Source: Rhizophagus sp. LPA8_4_AMF (lineage: Eukaryota > Glomeromycota > Glomeromycetes > Glomerales > Glomeraceae). From it: a stretch of 25,531 nucleotides of DNA. A program made the position numbers and the translations under genes. The number at the start of each line of letters is the position of its first letter. Position 1 is the stretch's first letter. A model generated the notes under the pieces. The model was not told the origin of the DNA, did no database searches, and saw nothing but the letters and a program-made list of their open reading frames with translations. Location: positions 1 through 25,531 of the forward strand of contig JADRCO010000849.1 of assembly GCA_021464525.1 (NCBI GenBank), given 5' to 3'. Shown one piece after another: positions 17,309-25,531 of this stretch.

Positions 17309-18304
17309 CTTGGAAGCGTTAAGTATTAACCGTCTAAATTATTATTAGCGAATAATCCGATATTACTTGTAAGTTTAGTGAATCGATATTACGTGTAAAT
17401 ACATCAAATATTTTTTACATTCTTATACATATTATAGAAATAACGTTTATACAAGTGTATCCATTATTGCTGTTTTAACTTTAAGGAACTTTTATTTCGG
17501 TATAATTTATCATGAGGTTTTATATATATTGATTTTATTATTTCTTTTAATTCATAAGGTATGGATTGTTCGTGGTTTTTGATTGATTATTTTTATGGAT
17601 AACTTTGTTGTCTCTAAACTTGCAAAGAATTGGACTGTCTGTTTATATTTATTGTAGTTTTGTCCGCAATGCTACTTCATAATGTAAATTGTGCTCAATT
17701 AAGAAGTTTTTTCATTTTAATTTTTAATCAAGTATTATAAACATTCATGACATTTGTGAAATATACAAGAAACTATCTATTTTCATGAAAAGATTACAGC
17801 GAGAGTAAACGACTTCATTTTTTTAAAAAAGGGATATTAATATATAAAAAAGCAAGCCTTCGCCACTCCAATAAAAATATTAAAGAAAAATGGTAAAATT
17901 ACAATTGAAGAGTTAACGTTCACAAAAATATATTATTTTCTCATATTTTATTAAATTTGAATTTAAGTTCATTAAATATTAATAAAACCTGGAGTTAAAA
18001 CGAAACAAAAAAATAAACTTAAGAGTTATTACGAACTTTACTCAAGGCTATCAAGAACTTTATTTCTAGGTTTAAATTTGAATTTTTTTTTTTTAATTAC
18101 AAATTTACAAAAATATTTACCATAGTTTTAACGAACCCAATGAATATCATATTCAACGAATATATTGTCTAATTAGTCTAATTATACATAACGAACAAAT
18201 TAATCATGAATTAATATTACTGTAATTATTTAAATTGTTAATATATCAATCACAAATCCATGTTTACTATCTAAACTTGAAAATTAAATTTATGAAATTT
18301 CGAA
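17309..18304. other. AT-rich region, no gene seen
   Basis: Stops in all frames throughout. A short direct pair CGATATTAC(T/G)TGTAA lies near 17360-17395. The last 300 bases form the 3' flank of the minus-strand gene ending at 18305. No RNA gene or inverted-repeat element identified. Confidence 0.45.
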
Positions 18305-19372
18305 TCAATCAGTACTTTCGCTTTTAATTTCAAAATCTTCATCTTGATTATTATCCGCCTCTGTTTCACTAGAGTTATTTGATGTTAGAGCTAAAATCGA
18401 AAAAAAAGTAACTTTAATTATTAATTGTGTTATTCAAATATATATATATATATTTATTTATTATAATTGTAATTACCAAGATATAATCTTTTATTGCTCT
18501 TTGACATATTTTCTCTAAAATTCTTTAAAGATTTTTCCTAAAAAACACAAACATCAAAATACGAATTAATGAAATATTTAAAAATATTTTAAATTAGTAA
18601 ATAATTATATATAATTTACCTGACTGGTAGCAGCTTTTAATTTACTTGAAGAACCGTTTAATATAATCCAATTACATTCATTAATGGATGGAAAAGAACG
18701 AGTAATTAAAGCACTAATGGCTTCAGCAGTATTTTCATTAAATAATACATTTTCAATAATTAAACCATTATCCCTCATTTCAATCCAAGCCGAGGTATTT
18801 TCTCTTGGAGCTGAATTATTTTCCCAACTTTCTTGTGTAAACAATAATAAGTGATTAAGACCAAGTGATACGTTAGCAGGACGACCTCTAGAAGCAACAG
18901 TATTAGGTGAATTTTGGTTACGAAATTTTGATTGATTTCTTTTCCTCTTTTTAATAATGGGCATAGACCTATTTTTAATGGCATCATCTCTGAACCTAGA
19001 ATCTCCAGAAGTATTAATACTTGATGATAACAAGGATGATGCCAAACTACCTTCTATATTAGTCAAGCTAGGAGATAAAGGAGTACTATCTGGGGAAGTA
19101 TACTTGTGAAATGCAGTAAAATGGTCACAATATTTGCACTTTAATTCGTTAATAGGATTAGCGACAAAAGCTTGACATCCACAAGAAACCCCATCTTTTT
19201 GACAAGCTCCTAATAATGGCGTTGAAGTATTTTGAGGTGGAGGCGAAAAACCGGTATGAAACGCATTATAATGATTGCAATAAAAACATTTCTCTGGATT
19301 ATTCTCATCCTCCTTATAAGTTTGACAACCACAATATTTATTTTGAAAATTACAAACACCAAGCGAACACAT
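18305..19372 (-). CDS. Twin Cys/His zinc-module protein, three exons (299 aa)
   Basis: Exon 1 is 19372-18620 (251 codons), intron 1 18619-18538 (82 bp), exon 2 18537-18477, intron 2 18476-18391 (86 bp), exon 3 18390-18305. All junctions are GT...AG and the sum is 900 nt. I chose the ATG at 19372 (AAGATG); the frame upstream has no earlier ATG. The protein has two modules with identical spacing C-x6-C-x-C-x12-C-x2-C-x-H-x4-H, at residues 7-39 and 57-89, exactly 50 apart and both ending AFH, a clear zinc-ligand pattern. A Ser-rich linker, a basic cluster KKRKR (141-145, possible nuclear signal), a conserved-looking region to about 250 and an acidic tail (ADNNQDEDFEIKSESTD) follow. The name of the fold and the function are unknown. 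Reading through intron 1 would end the protein after VNYI. Confidence 0.8.
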
Positions 19373-19600
19373 CTTTCTTTTAAACAAAAAAAAAAGAAAA
19401 AAAGAAAAAAAAATTCTTTAATATAATCGTTTGTTAGTACGAATAGACAGACATACGTATTAATAGTTTTAAGCTTATCATACAAAGACGCACATAAAAA
19501 AATTTAAGTCTGTCAACGATTTAAAATTTTATACCCTCTAAAAAATGTATAGGTATATTTATACTTTTGGTCAATCATTTAAGGGGTAAATGATGATAAA
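19373..19600 (-). promoter_or_regulatory. Upstream region of the zinc-module gene
   Basis: On the coding strand the 40 bases before the ATG are almost pure pyrimidine, T runs broken by C, as in many fungal promoters and leaders. About 200 bp upstream lies ATCATTT-AAGGGGT-AAATGAT (19574-19594), an inverted repeat around AGGGG/CCCCT. That core resembles the fungal stress-response element, though a single copy proves little. Confidence 0.35.
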
Positions 19601-20426
19601 AGAAAAAAAAAGTTGTGTAATTACTGAAAGTATTTTAAAAATGAATATTGTTTATTGTAATACATCATACATACATTAACTAATTTGGGTTAAATAAAAA
19701 AAAGAAAAGTAGCTGCGGAAGAATGGATCAACATAATTTTTTTTCATCGAATGGATATCCCGAAATGATTGAGGGAATACAATTATAATAATATAATACA
19801 TAATATATATATTTGATATATTGATTAATATATTGTGTATACATGTTTGCTGCGCCATCCCCACAAAAGGAACAAAAGCAAAAATTTGTCATTTTGAGTA
19901 AGGTTCAATATGATCGATATATATTATTACAATACCTAAATAATAAATTGATTTTTACAATTGTAGTATAATTAATAATTATTATATTAATACATAATTA
20001 TGTTATGCAGTTGGCTAAGCTTTGAATGAATTACCTCTTTTCAAAATTTCTATATCAAATAGGAATACGCAGTATTCGAAAAATAGAAATCGAATATTCT
20101 TTATTTATATACTTTTTTTTCATATGTATAAAAAAAAATGATTTCGATTGTATTAGGTTTTACAGTATATGACAATTGTAAATATAAATAATTTTACTGG
20201 AAAAAATTGTTTGAGTACGTTTTTTTCAATTTTAAATCTTAGAAACATTACTTTTCTTGTTTAAACATAACTTGATTTATAACAAATTACCAAATATTTG
20301 TTCCGGATCCAAATATAATAATATCTTATTTAAATAAATAAATAAACTAAAAATATTTATTAACTTACAATATATAATATTCAATATAATATTACATAAT
20401 ATTTGTACATACTTTACATAACGTAA
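19601..20426. other. AT-rich region, no gene seen
   Basis: No supportable coding frame; short open frames are AT-rich and low-complexity. A minor inverted pair GTATTCG/CGAATATT occurs near 20070-20095. Nothing else stands out. Confidence 0.45.
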
Positions 20427-20642
20427 TCAATGATGACTTTGTGATACTGTAACACCATTAACAAATAATTTTGTGTGATCATTCCTCAAGGCTGACGTTC
20501 CCGTAAATTCTTGAGACCATATACATTATAGAGAATAAAATAATAAAGTTACAAAAGCTTTGGTCTGAGTTAGGAGTATGTTGCTTATCATTGTCAAACA
20601 TTTTTTGTTAATACTTTCTTCTCCCAATTCATTCTCTTTGTC
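20427..20642 (-). pseudogene. Minus-strand terminal exon relic, unidentified
   Basis: The minus frame from 20642 to the TGA at 20427 has 72 codons with one internal TAA. It follows an acceptor-like CTTTTAG. It reads DKENELGEESINKK, TMISNILLTQTKAFVTLLFY, stop, then WSQEFTGTSALRNDHTKLFV and NGVTVSQSHH. The last part looks like a genuine, less AT-rich protein C-terminus. No family recognised. Upstream exons were not found with confidence. Confidence 0.45.
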
Positions 20643-20889
20643 CTAAAAGTTATTTACAGAATAACAGAATTTTTTAATGAATTAACTATCTACGATTTCT
20701 CGTAAGGAAATTTAAAAAGTCATTTGATCAGACTTAGTCAACATTTATTTCATCGTCATTCCTAATATCATTCCTAAATTGAAAGAATGTATCAATTCAA
20801 ATTTGATTGATGCAATCTGGCTACCGGTCCTAAAGACTAGGTTCGTTTATATCACTGGTCAAAACAAATTATAAATGTAACCAGATTAG

Positions 20890-21373
20890 GTTGATGTGTG
20901 GCAACTTCGCCACCACCTCATTCAACATGTTTGGAAAATCATGGAGGCGTGATAAAAGATAACGCAAAAAAAATATTAGCAGTATAATTTTACAACAATT
21001 GGTAAAAGTGTGGATCAAGAAGTTCATCCAATGGGTTGAAATTCATCTCATCAGCCCAGACCTGACAGAATATGTGATTGGATATGTGTGCCTTATCATC
21101 AGAAGTACGGGCAATATTTTATCATGTGGTCATGGTTATTATCACGCAGAATATCTTGTTCGAGTAAACTAAACATGTCCACACTGCTATAAATAACTTC
21201 ATGATGGTGTTAAGTATCAATGCAAGGTGTTTCAAATACATCAAGCAAAGCATTTGATGATAATGATGATGAAAATGGTGAAGACTTAAGATTCGCAGGA
21301 AAATAATGCTGATGAGATAATTTCTATGGAAGATATAGACAAAAAAATTAGAGGAAGCATTAAAATCATTTAG
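20890..21373 (+). pseudogene. Relic of a RING-like zinc-finger protein C-terminus
   Basis: The frame from about 20970 reads LQQLVKVWIKKFIQWVEIHL, ISPDLTEYVIGYV, then ILSCGHGYYHAEYLV (Cys codon at 21125), stop, TCPHCYK (21173-21193), stop, LHDGVKYQCKVFQ. Shifts lead to an acidic piece (FDDNDDENGEDL) and to DEIISMEDIDKKIRGSIK ending at TAG 21371. A CGHGYxxx...CPHC core followed by DGV and an acidic tail is, from memory, a common C-terminus among proteins of arbuscular mycorrhizal fungi. The internal stops make it a pseudogene. The piece at about 20890-20985 in another frame (CVATSPPPHSTCLENHGG) may belong to it. Confidence 0.6.
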
Positions 21374-21909
21374 GTTATGTTTGGTAATGGATTTTGGATT
21401 TAGTTGATTATTTATTTACTAATTTTTATTTTTCATAAAATATCTGTATGAATTTATTTATTGATTTAAAAACATTTATGCTTATACTTAATTTATTATT
21501 TTCACCATTTTTAAATATTTATTTCACATATAATTTCATTTTATTTATATATATATTCTTGTATTTCAGTTATTTTTATTTTTTTTTTTTTATTGCATAT
21601 ATTTCTAAACATTCTTTTTTTAAATTAGTACTAGCTGCAACTTGTTGCATTGCAACTTACAACTTGATAATGAATTAAATCAACATGATATCAAAATTTC
21701 TGATCTATATTTGGGTAATAATATTAGATATTGCATGAGTTCTTATTTGTTTATAATTTTTTTTATAATGTAGATAATATTTCACAATATGAAATGATAT
21801 AAATGTATTAACAATTCATTGCATTATTTAAATACAATTATATTTACATTCAATATTAATAAATACTTTTTTACATACAATATTTTTGGTATGACAGTTT
21901 TATTAATTG
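21374..21909. other. Very AT-rich region, no gene seen
   Basis: The open frame at 21448-21678 encodes mostly Phe, Ile, Leu and Tyr from T-rich DNA and is not convincing. A small palindrome GTTGCA-T-TGCAAC lies near 21644. Nothing else recognised. Confidence 0.45.
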
Positions 21910-22014
21910 TCACATATTATGAGCACCTTGATACACTGATATGAAGTAGTTCTTAGTAAAGCAACGTACAGCTGCCATGTAGATTTTAGTATTAACAATA
22001 TCCCGCATTATATT
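21910..22014 (-). pseudogene. Short possible coding relic beside the palindromic element
   Basis: The minus frame reads NIMRDIVNTKIY, MAAVRCFTKNYFISVYQGA and HNM before a TGA at 21910-21912. Its composition is more protein-like than its surroundings, but it is only 34 codons, has no recognised family, and ends next to the element starting at 22018. Confidence 0.25.
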
Positions 22015-22017
22015 TCC

Positions 22018-22257
22018 CTATAAAAAAGTAGAAACATTTTAGTTTATACCGAAAGATACGTTTTGTATACTGAGAGATACGTCTAGATACGTTTAGATAT
22101 GTTTAGAGATACGGACAAATGCACAATTCCGTATCTCACATGATACGTTTTTTCAGTATCTCTGCATGTAAAATGTATCTGATAGATGTATCTAGACGTA
22201 TCTTCAAGTATACAAAACGTATCTTCAGTATAAAAAACGGGTCTACCTTTTTTATAG
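22018..22257. mobile_element. Long-arm palindromic element with iterated GATACGT motifs
   Basis: The element starts CTATAAAAAAGTAG and ends CTACCTTTTTTATAG. Arms of about 75-80 bp pair with few mismatches; both contain AGATACGTTTTGTATACT and AGATACGTCTAGATAC read inward. The motif AGATACG(T/G) or its complement occurs about ten times over the 240 bp. A central inner pair is AGATACGGA/TCCGTATCT. TA flanks both ends. There is no coding frame. Best described as a foldback or MITE-type element, possibly with TA target preference. Confidence 0.75.
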
Positions 22258-22334
22258 AATTTATAGAAAAATTGTAATTTTATTTTTTCATGAAAGTACT
22301 ATGGCAGCAACATTATATATAAATAACAATAAAT

Positions 22335-22392
22335 AGTTATTGGATAGGGAGTAGAGACATTGGTCTTCAACTGATATCCCCATCCAATAACT
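22335..22392. repeat. Imperfect 15-bp inverted repeat
   Basis: AGTTATTGGATAGGG (22335-22349) faces CCCATCCAATAACT (to 22392), with a loop of about 28 bases. Possibly the ends of a very small or eroded element. Confidence 0.5.
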
Positions 22393-22490
22393 GTCGATCA
22401 TTAGGAATACTACAGTGATCAATAGGAATTAATGCTACTAATTAGAGGTCTGCATTGACCCCTATTTTACAACCCATCCTTGAAATTAAC

Positions 22491-23370
22491 TAAAGTGCCC
22501 AGCCTGGCCCCGGGTTGATCTGGATCAATCCAGATTTTTTTTTCAGATATCCCGATTTTGCAGTTTTGATCCGAGTTATAAACTGGATGAAAAATATCCG
22601 GTTTGAACTGAAATCCGGATGAAATTTCATATATTTTTTTTGCATAGCGCTTTAATTTTTTAATTTAGAAGTGTTATGATAATTTAATATTAATATATAT
22701 ACACTATTTTATCAATTATAAGCTCATTTATTAATTTTTAAGAGTAAACTTATTCATCGTCCATAGCCTCTGGGCAAAATTACGTAATGCTGGCCAAAAT
22801 TAATAAATGTGACTTTTAAAGGGAGGCGTGAAAAATAGATTTTTCACAATGAAAAAATTTAGGGACGCGGTGGTAAAAGGTTAGCGATGACATCACATGT
22901 GCGATGAATCAATTTTCAACTATACAATTTACTAATAAATACATAGTAATCAATATATAAAATTAAAATATTCAAAACTAAAAATAAAATTTTTTTTAAT
23001 AATTTTTTTAATATTTTTTATCAAATTATGTATTTATTTCATAATTATTATTCAACATTATATATCTCAATTATAATATAATTTGATATAAAGTTATCTG
23101 GTAATTATGAATTTGACTAAATCAATAACAATAACTTCATATTATAATATTTATCTTATAAAAATCAAGAGGTATATTAATAATAGAGGTAATAACTTTG
23201 TTTATTTTGTGTATTTTCACAGTCAAAAATTTTATATAAATTAAGTCCAATTCAGTTTTCGGTTTCCACTCGGATTATCTGACCCAGATATAAATCTGGG
23301 TCGATCCGGATATAATCCGGATTTTATTTGTGTAATTTGGATGACGGATTTCATCCGGATCGAAGCACTA
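22491..23370. mobile_element. Degenerate inverted-repeat element with GGATC/CCGGAT-rich ends
   Basis: The left end (TAAAGTGCCCAGCCTGG, CGGGTTGATCTGGATC) and the right end (CATCCGGATCGAAGCACTA at 23352-23370) are rich in ATCCGGAT-type motifs, while the interior (about 22630-23240) is very AT-rich and non-coding. The right end matches that of the hAT-type MITE at 2458-2631 (CGAAGCACTA). The right arm has a perfect hairpin GACCCAGAT-ATAA-ATCTGGGTC (23281-23302). The left end does not match well enough, and there is no clear target duplication, so treating the whole span as one element is an inference. Confidence 0.45.
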
Positions 23371-23399
23371 ATCCTGTAATCATCCTGTAATCGTCCTGT
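23370..23399 (+). repeat. 11-bp tandem repeat at the element edge
   Basis: AATCCTGT, AATCATCCTGT and AATCGTCCTGT follow one another, with a degenerate continuation (AATCACCCAGTAATCAC). It starts exactly where the element's right end stops. Confidence 0.7.
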
Positions 23400-23402
23400 A
23401 AT

Positions 23403-24132
23403 TATAATCACCCAGTAATCACAACATACACAGAATTCTGAAAACTGTGGTAAACTCACAACTACTTTAGGAATCCCAAATCATAAATTTTTTATAGCAA
23501 AATTATGTGAACAGCAATAAATTACTTATGATGGTAAAATTTATGTACTAGTAACTAAGTTATGGCATCTTTATTTCTATTGAGTGGGTTATGAGCTTTT
23601 ATACTTATTTTTTTAAAATATTTTATTCCTAAAAAAATTCTTGAAAACCATTGGACTTTGAGAGTAAGTTTCAGTAAGCAGTATCTATATTTTTTTTTTA
23701 CTTTTTCACTTCTAATAACGAGTATATTTTATCAACTTTGCCAATCATTTCCAAGTTGATTTTGTCAAAAAAAAAAATCAAAAAATGATATTTTAAACTG
23801 CCTTTGCTACACTATAAATAGACTTGCAAAGTAATTAAAGATACATTTACTTAACATTTAGAAGTTTATATATTATACTGTATATTAAGGATTTTTTTTG
23901 TTTTGTGATTTTTTGCTGCGCAACAATGAGGTTTGTTGATTGACATGCACAAAATTTGTTTGTTATACACGCAATGCTTTGTACTTGTAATCACCATTAT
24001 TGCATAATGCATTTTGTACAATATTATTACCATATTTATCCATACTAATAAAGGCATTTATTAATAATAAAAAAAAAATAAAAATAAGCATTTAATTTAT
24101 CTTTCCTGGTTAGGGAGAATTTTGATATAGTA
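23403..24132. other. Upstream region of the tandem-exon gene
   Basis: AT-rich with no supportable long coding frame; the small minus frames here (23866-24057) are not convincing. Just before the predicted start codon lies CTTTCCTGGTTAG|GGAG (24101-24118), which could be the end of a 5' UTR intron. No clear TATA box can be singled out in such AT-rich DNA. Confidence 0.4.
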
Positions 24133-25531
24133 ATGGGCCAATGTATTGGTAAAGGTAATATATATAGCTTGAATATATAATATTATTCAAAATTTTAAAA
24201 TAAACTTGCAATATAATGAAACTAGTTTTGTGTAATGACAAGAAACCTGAAGGTAAATATAATATACTGAACAAGCTGAAATATTAAAAAAAAACATTAA
24301 TTGCAAATATTTAAATATAATCAAACATATTTGCAATATAATAAAATTAGCTTCTAGTGGTGTTGAAGAGTTTGAAGGAAGTAGCACCAAGGAATCTAAA
24401 GGTATATCAAACAAGCTAAAATATCAAATTTTTATTTGTAAATAATTTAATTACAATCTATAATTATATACACTTTATGTAATAAAATTTAAACTAACTA
24501 TATCATATAACAATTATACTAAATAATTTAGCTCGTAAGTTAATAGGTTATCTTATAATGAATAATAATGGAATTTTCATTGTATTCCATGTAACTAAAT
24601 AATTCATTTTACGATAATTTGGCAATGAAGAATTTGGGAAAAGTGGTACTGAAGAATTTGAAAGAAGTAGTGTTGAGGAAATTGAAGGAAGTAGCACAGA
24701 GGAATCTAAAGGTATATCAAACAAGCTAAAATATTAAATTTTTATTTGTAAATAATTTAATATTTTAATTACTATCTATATTATACCTTGTATAATATGC
24801 AAATATAATTAAACTAACTGTATCCTATAATGAATAATAATGGAATTTTCATTGTATTTCATGTAACTAAATAATTCATTTTACGATAATTTGGCAATGA
24901 AGAATTTGGGAAAAGTGGTACTGAAGAATTTGAAAGAAGTAGTGTTGAGGAAATTGAAGGAAGTAGCACAGAGGAATCTAAAGGTATATCAAACAAGCTA
25001 AAATATTAAATTTTTATTTGTAAATAATTTAATATTTTAATTACTATCTATAATTATACCTTATATAATATACAAATATATTTAAACTAACTGTATTATA
25101 TAATAATTATATTAAATAATTTAGCTCGTAAGTTAATTGGTTATCTTATAATTGAATAATAATGGAATTACATATTATTTCATTATATTCCATATAACTA
25201 AATAATTCATTTAATGATTATTTTGGCACCAAAGAATTTGAGAAGAGTGGCACTGAAGAATTTGAAAGAAATAGTGTTAAGGTAATTGAAGGAAGTAGCA
25301 CAAAGGAATCTAAAGGTATATCAAACAAGCTAAAATATTAAATTTTATTTGTAAATAATTTAATATTTTAATTACTATCTATAATTATATCTTATATAAT
25401 ATACAAATATATTTCAACCAACTAAATTATATTAAAATTATATTAAAAAATTTAGCTCGTAAGTTAATAGTTATCTTATAATGAATAATAATGGAATTTT
25501 CATTGTATTTCATGTAACTAAATAATTCATT
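24133..25531 (+). CDS. Tandem-exon gene, 5' part: N-myristoylated acidic repeat protein (partial)
   Basis: Predicted exons are 24133-24154 (22 nt, from ATG), 24226-24252 (27), 24351-24401 (51), 24631-24711 (81), 24903-24983 (81) and 25235-25315 (81). Introns of 71, 98, 229, 191 and 251 bp all run GT...AG and all split a codon after its first base, so every internal exon is symmetric. The product begins MGQCIGKVLCNDKKPE, then ASSGVEEFEGSSTKESK, then 27-residue repeats EFGKSGTEEFER, SSVEEIEGSSTEESK. Gly2 and Gly6 fit an N-myristoylation signal, and Cys4/Cys10 could be palmitoylated. Each long exon holds three related 8-residue units (SxxEExEx). Exons 4 and 5 are identical. The gene continues past the window; the window ends inside intron 6. 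Function unknown. The model rests on splice sites and frame consistency only. Confidence 0.68.
24254..25531 (+). repeat. Tandem array of exon-plus-intron units (272-332 bp)
   Basis: The marker GGTATATCAAACAAGCTAAA occurs at 24401, 24711, 24983 and 25315, with an older diverged copy at 24252 (GGTAAATATAA...ACAAGCTGAAAT). Unit lengths are 310, 272 and 332 bp. Units 2 and 3 are nearly identical from the branch-like TAACTAAAT through the exon. The 272-bp unit lacks about 50 intron bases present in its neighbours, between short TATC repeats. The window stops at ATAATTCATT, 22 bases short of where the next exon should begin. Confidence 0.85.

Noticed and set aside
18605..19387. Reading the zinc-module gene as one uninterrupted 260-codon frame
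   Set aside because: That frame opens at a TTG and ends four codons into a good GT...AG intron; the ATG at 19372 and two introns give a complete 299-residue protein.
21448..21678. 76-codon hydrophobic + frame that could be read as a membrane protein
   Set aside because: It is almost entirely Phe/Ile/Tyr/Leu from T-rich DNA; this composition is expected by chance here.
24187..24414. 75-codon minus frame at the right end
   Set aside because: It crosses the predicted exons 2 and 3 and their introns on the opposite strand and has no independent support.
24254..25531. CRISPR-like array
   Set aside because: Units are 272-332 bp with coding-like parts, not 24-40 bp repeats with unique spacers.

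Overview
The window looks like nuclear DNA of an early-diverging fungus, most plausibly an arbuscular mycorrhizal fungus of the Rhizophagus type. The evidence is very AT-rich DNA, long non-coding spacers, genes with short introns (GT...AG, about 70-250 bp), many short inverted-repeat elements, and above all a tandem array of single-exon F-box/leucine-rich proteins whose N-terminus (YRDILYLIFEEL...NKTWCEIVIPILW.NPW) I recognise from the large expanded F-box family of those fungi. The assignment rests on recall and composition, not on a search. No rRNA, tRNA, CRISPR array or bacterial-type operon was seen.

Layout. Bases 1-15520 hold an F-box array: the 3' end of one gene (1-240), three intact genes (2775-4271, 6008-7450, 9762-11321), a C-terminal scrap (12093-12200) and a decayed copy with a large internal deletion (14475-15520), all on the + strand. 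Spacers and 3' flanks are duplicated along with the genes. They share a TATA-containing block 440-690 bp upstream of each ATG and a second short block 75-100 bp upstream. Several MITE-like inverted-repeat elements sit in the spacers. Two of them (311-562 and 2458-2631) have perfect 8-bp target duplications. A decayed minus-strand coding block (about 13070-14370) interrupts the array.

Bases 15830-17308 hold relics of unrelated genes on both strands. At 18305-19372 (minus) there is an apparently intact three-exon gene for a 299-residue protein with two zinc-binding Cys/His modules spaced exactly 50 residues apart. Bases 19600-23400 are mostly gene-poor, with three relics (one carries a broken RING-like zinc finger) and two larger inverted-repeat elements (22018-22257 and about 22491-23370).

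The right end (24133 to beyond 25531) appears to be the 5' part of a gene not visible as any long ORF. A 22-nt first coding exon encodes a likely N-myristoylation start (MGQCIGK). It is followed by at least five small exons of 27, 51, 81, 81 and 81 nt. All its introns are phase 1, so the exons are symmetric. The last three lie in tandem genomic repeats of about 270-330 bp. This tandem-exon gene is the most unusual thing in the window.

Functionally, the F-box proteins would be expected to act as substrate receptors of SCF-type ubiquitin ligases. Nothing shows that the other genes act with them.
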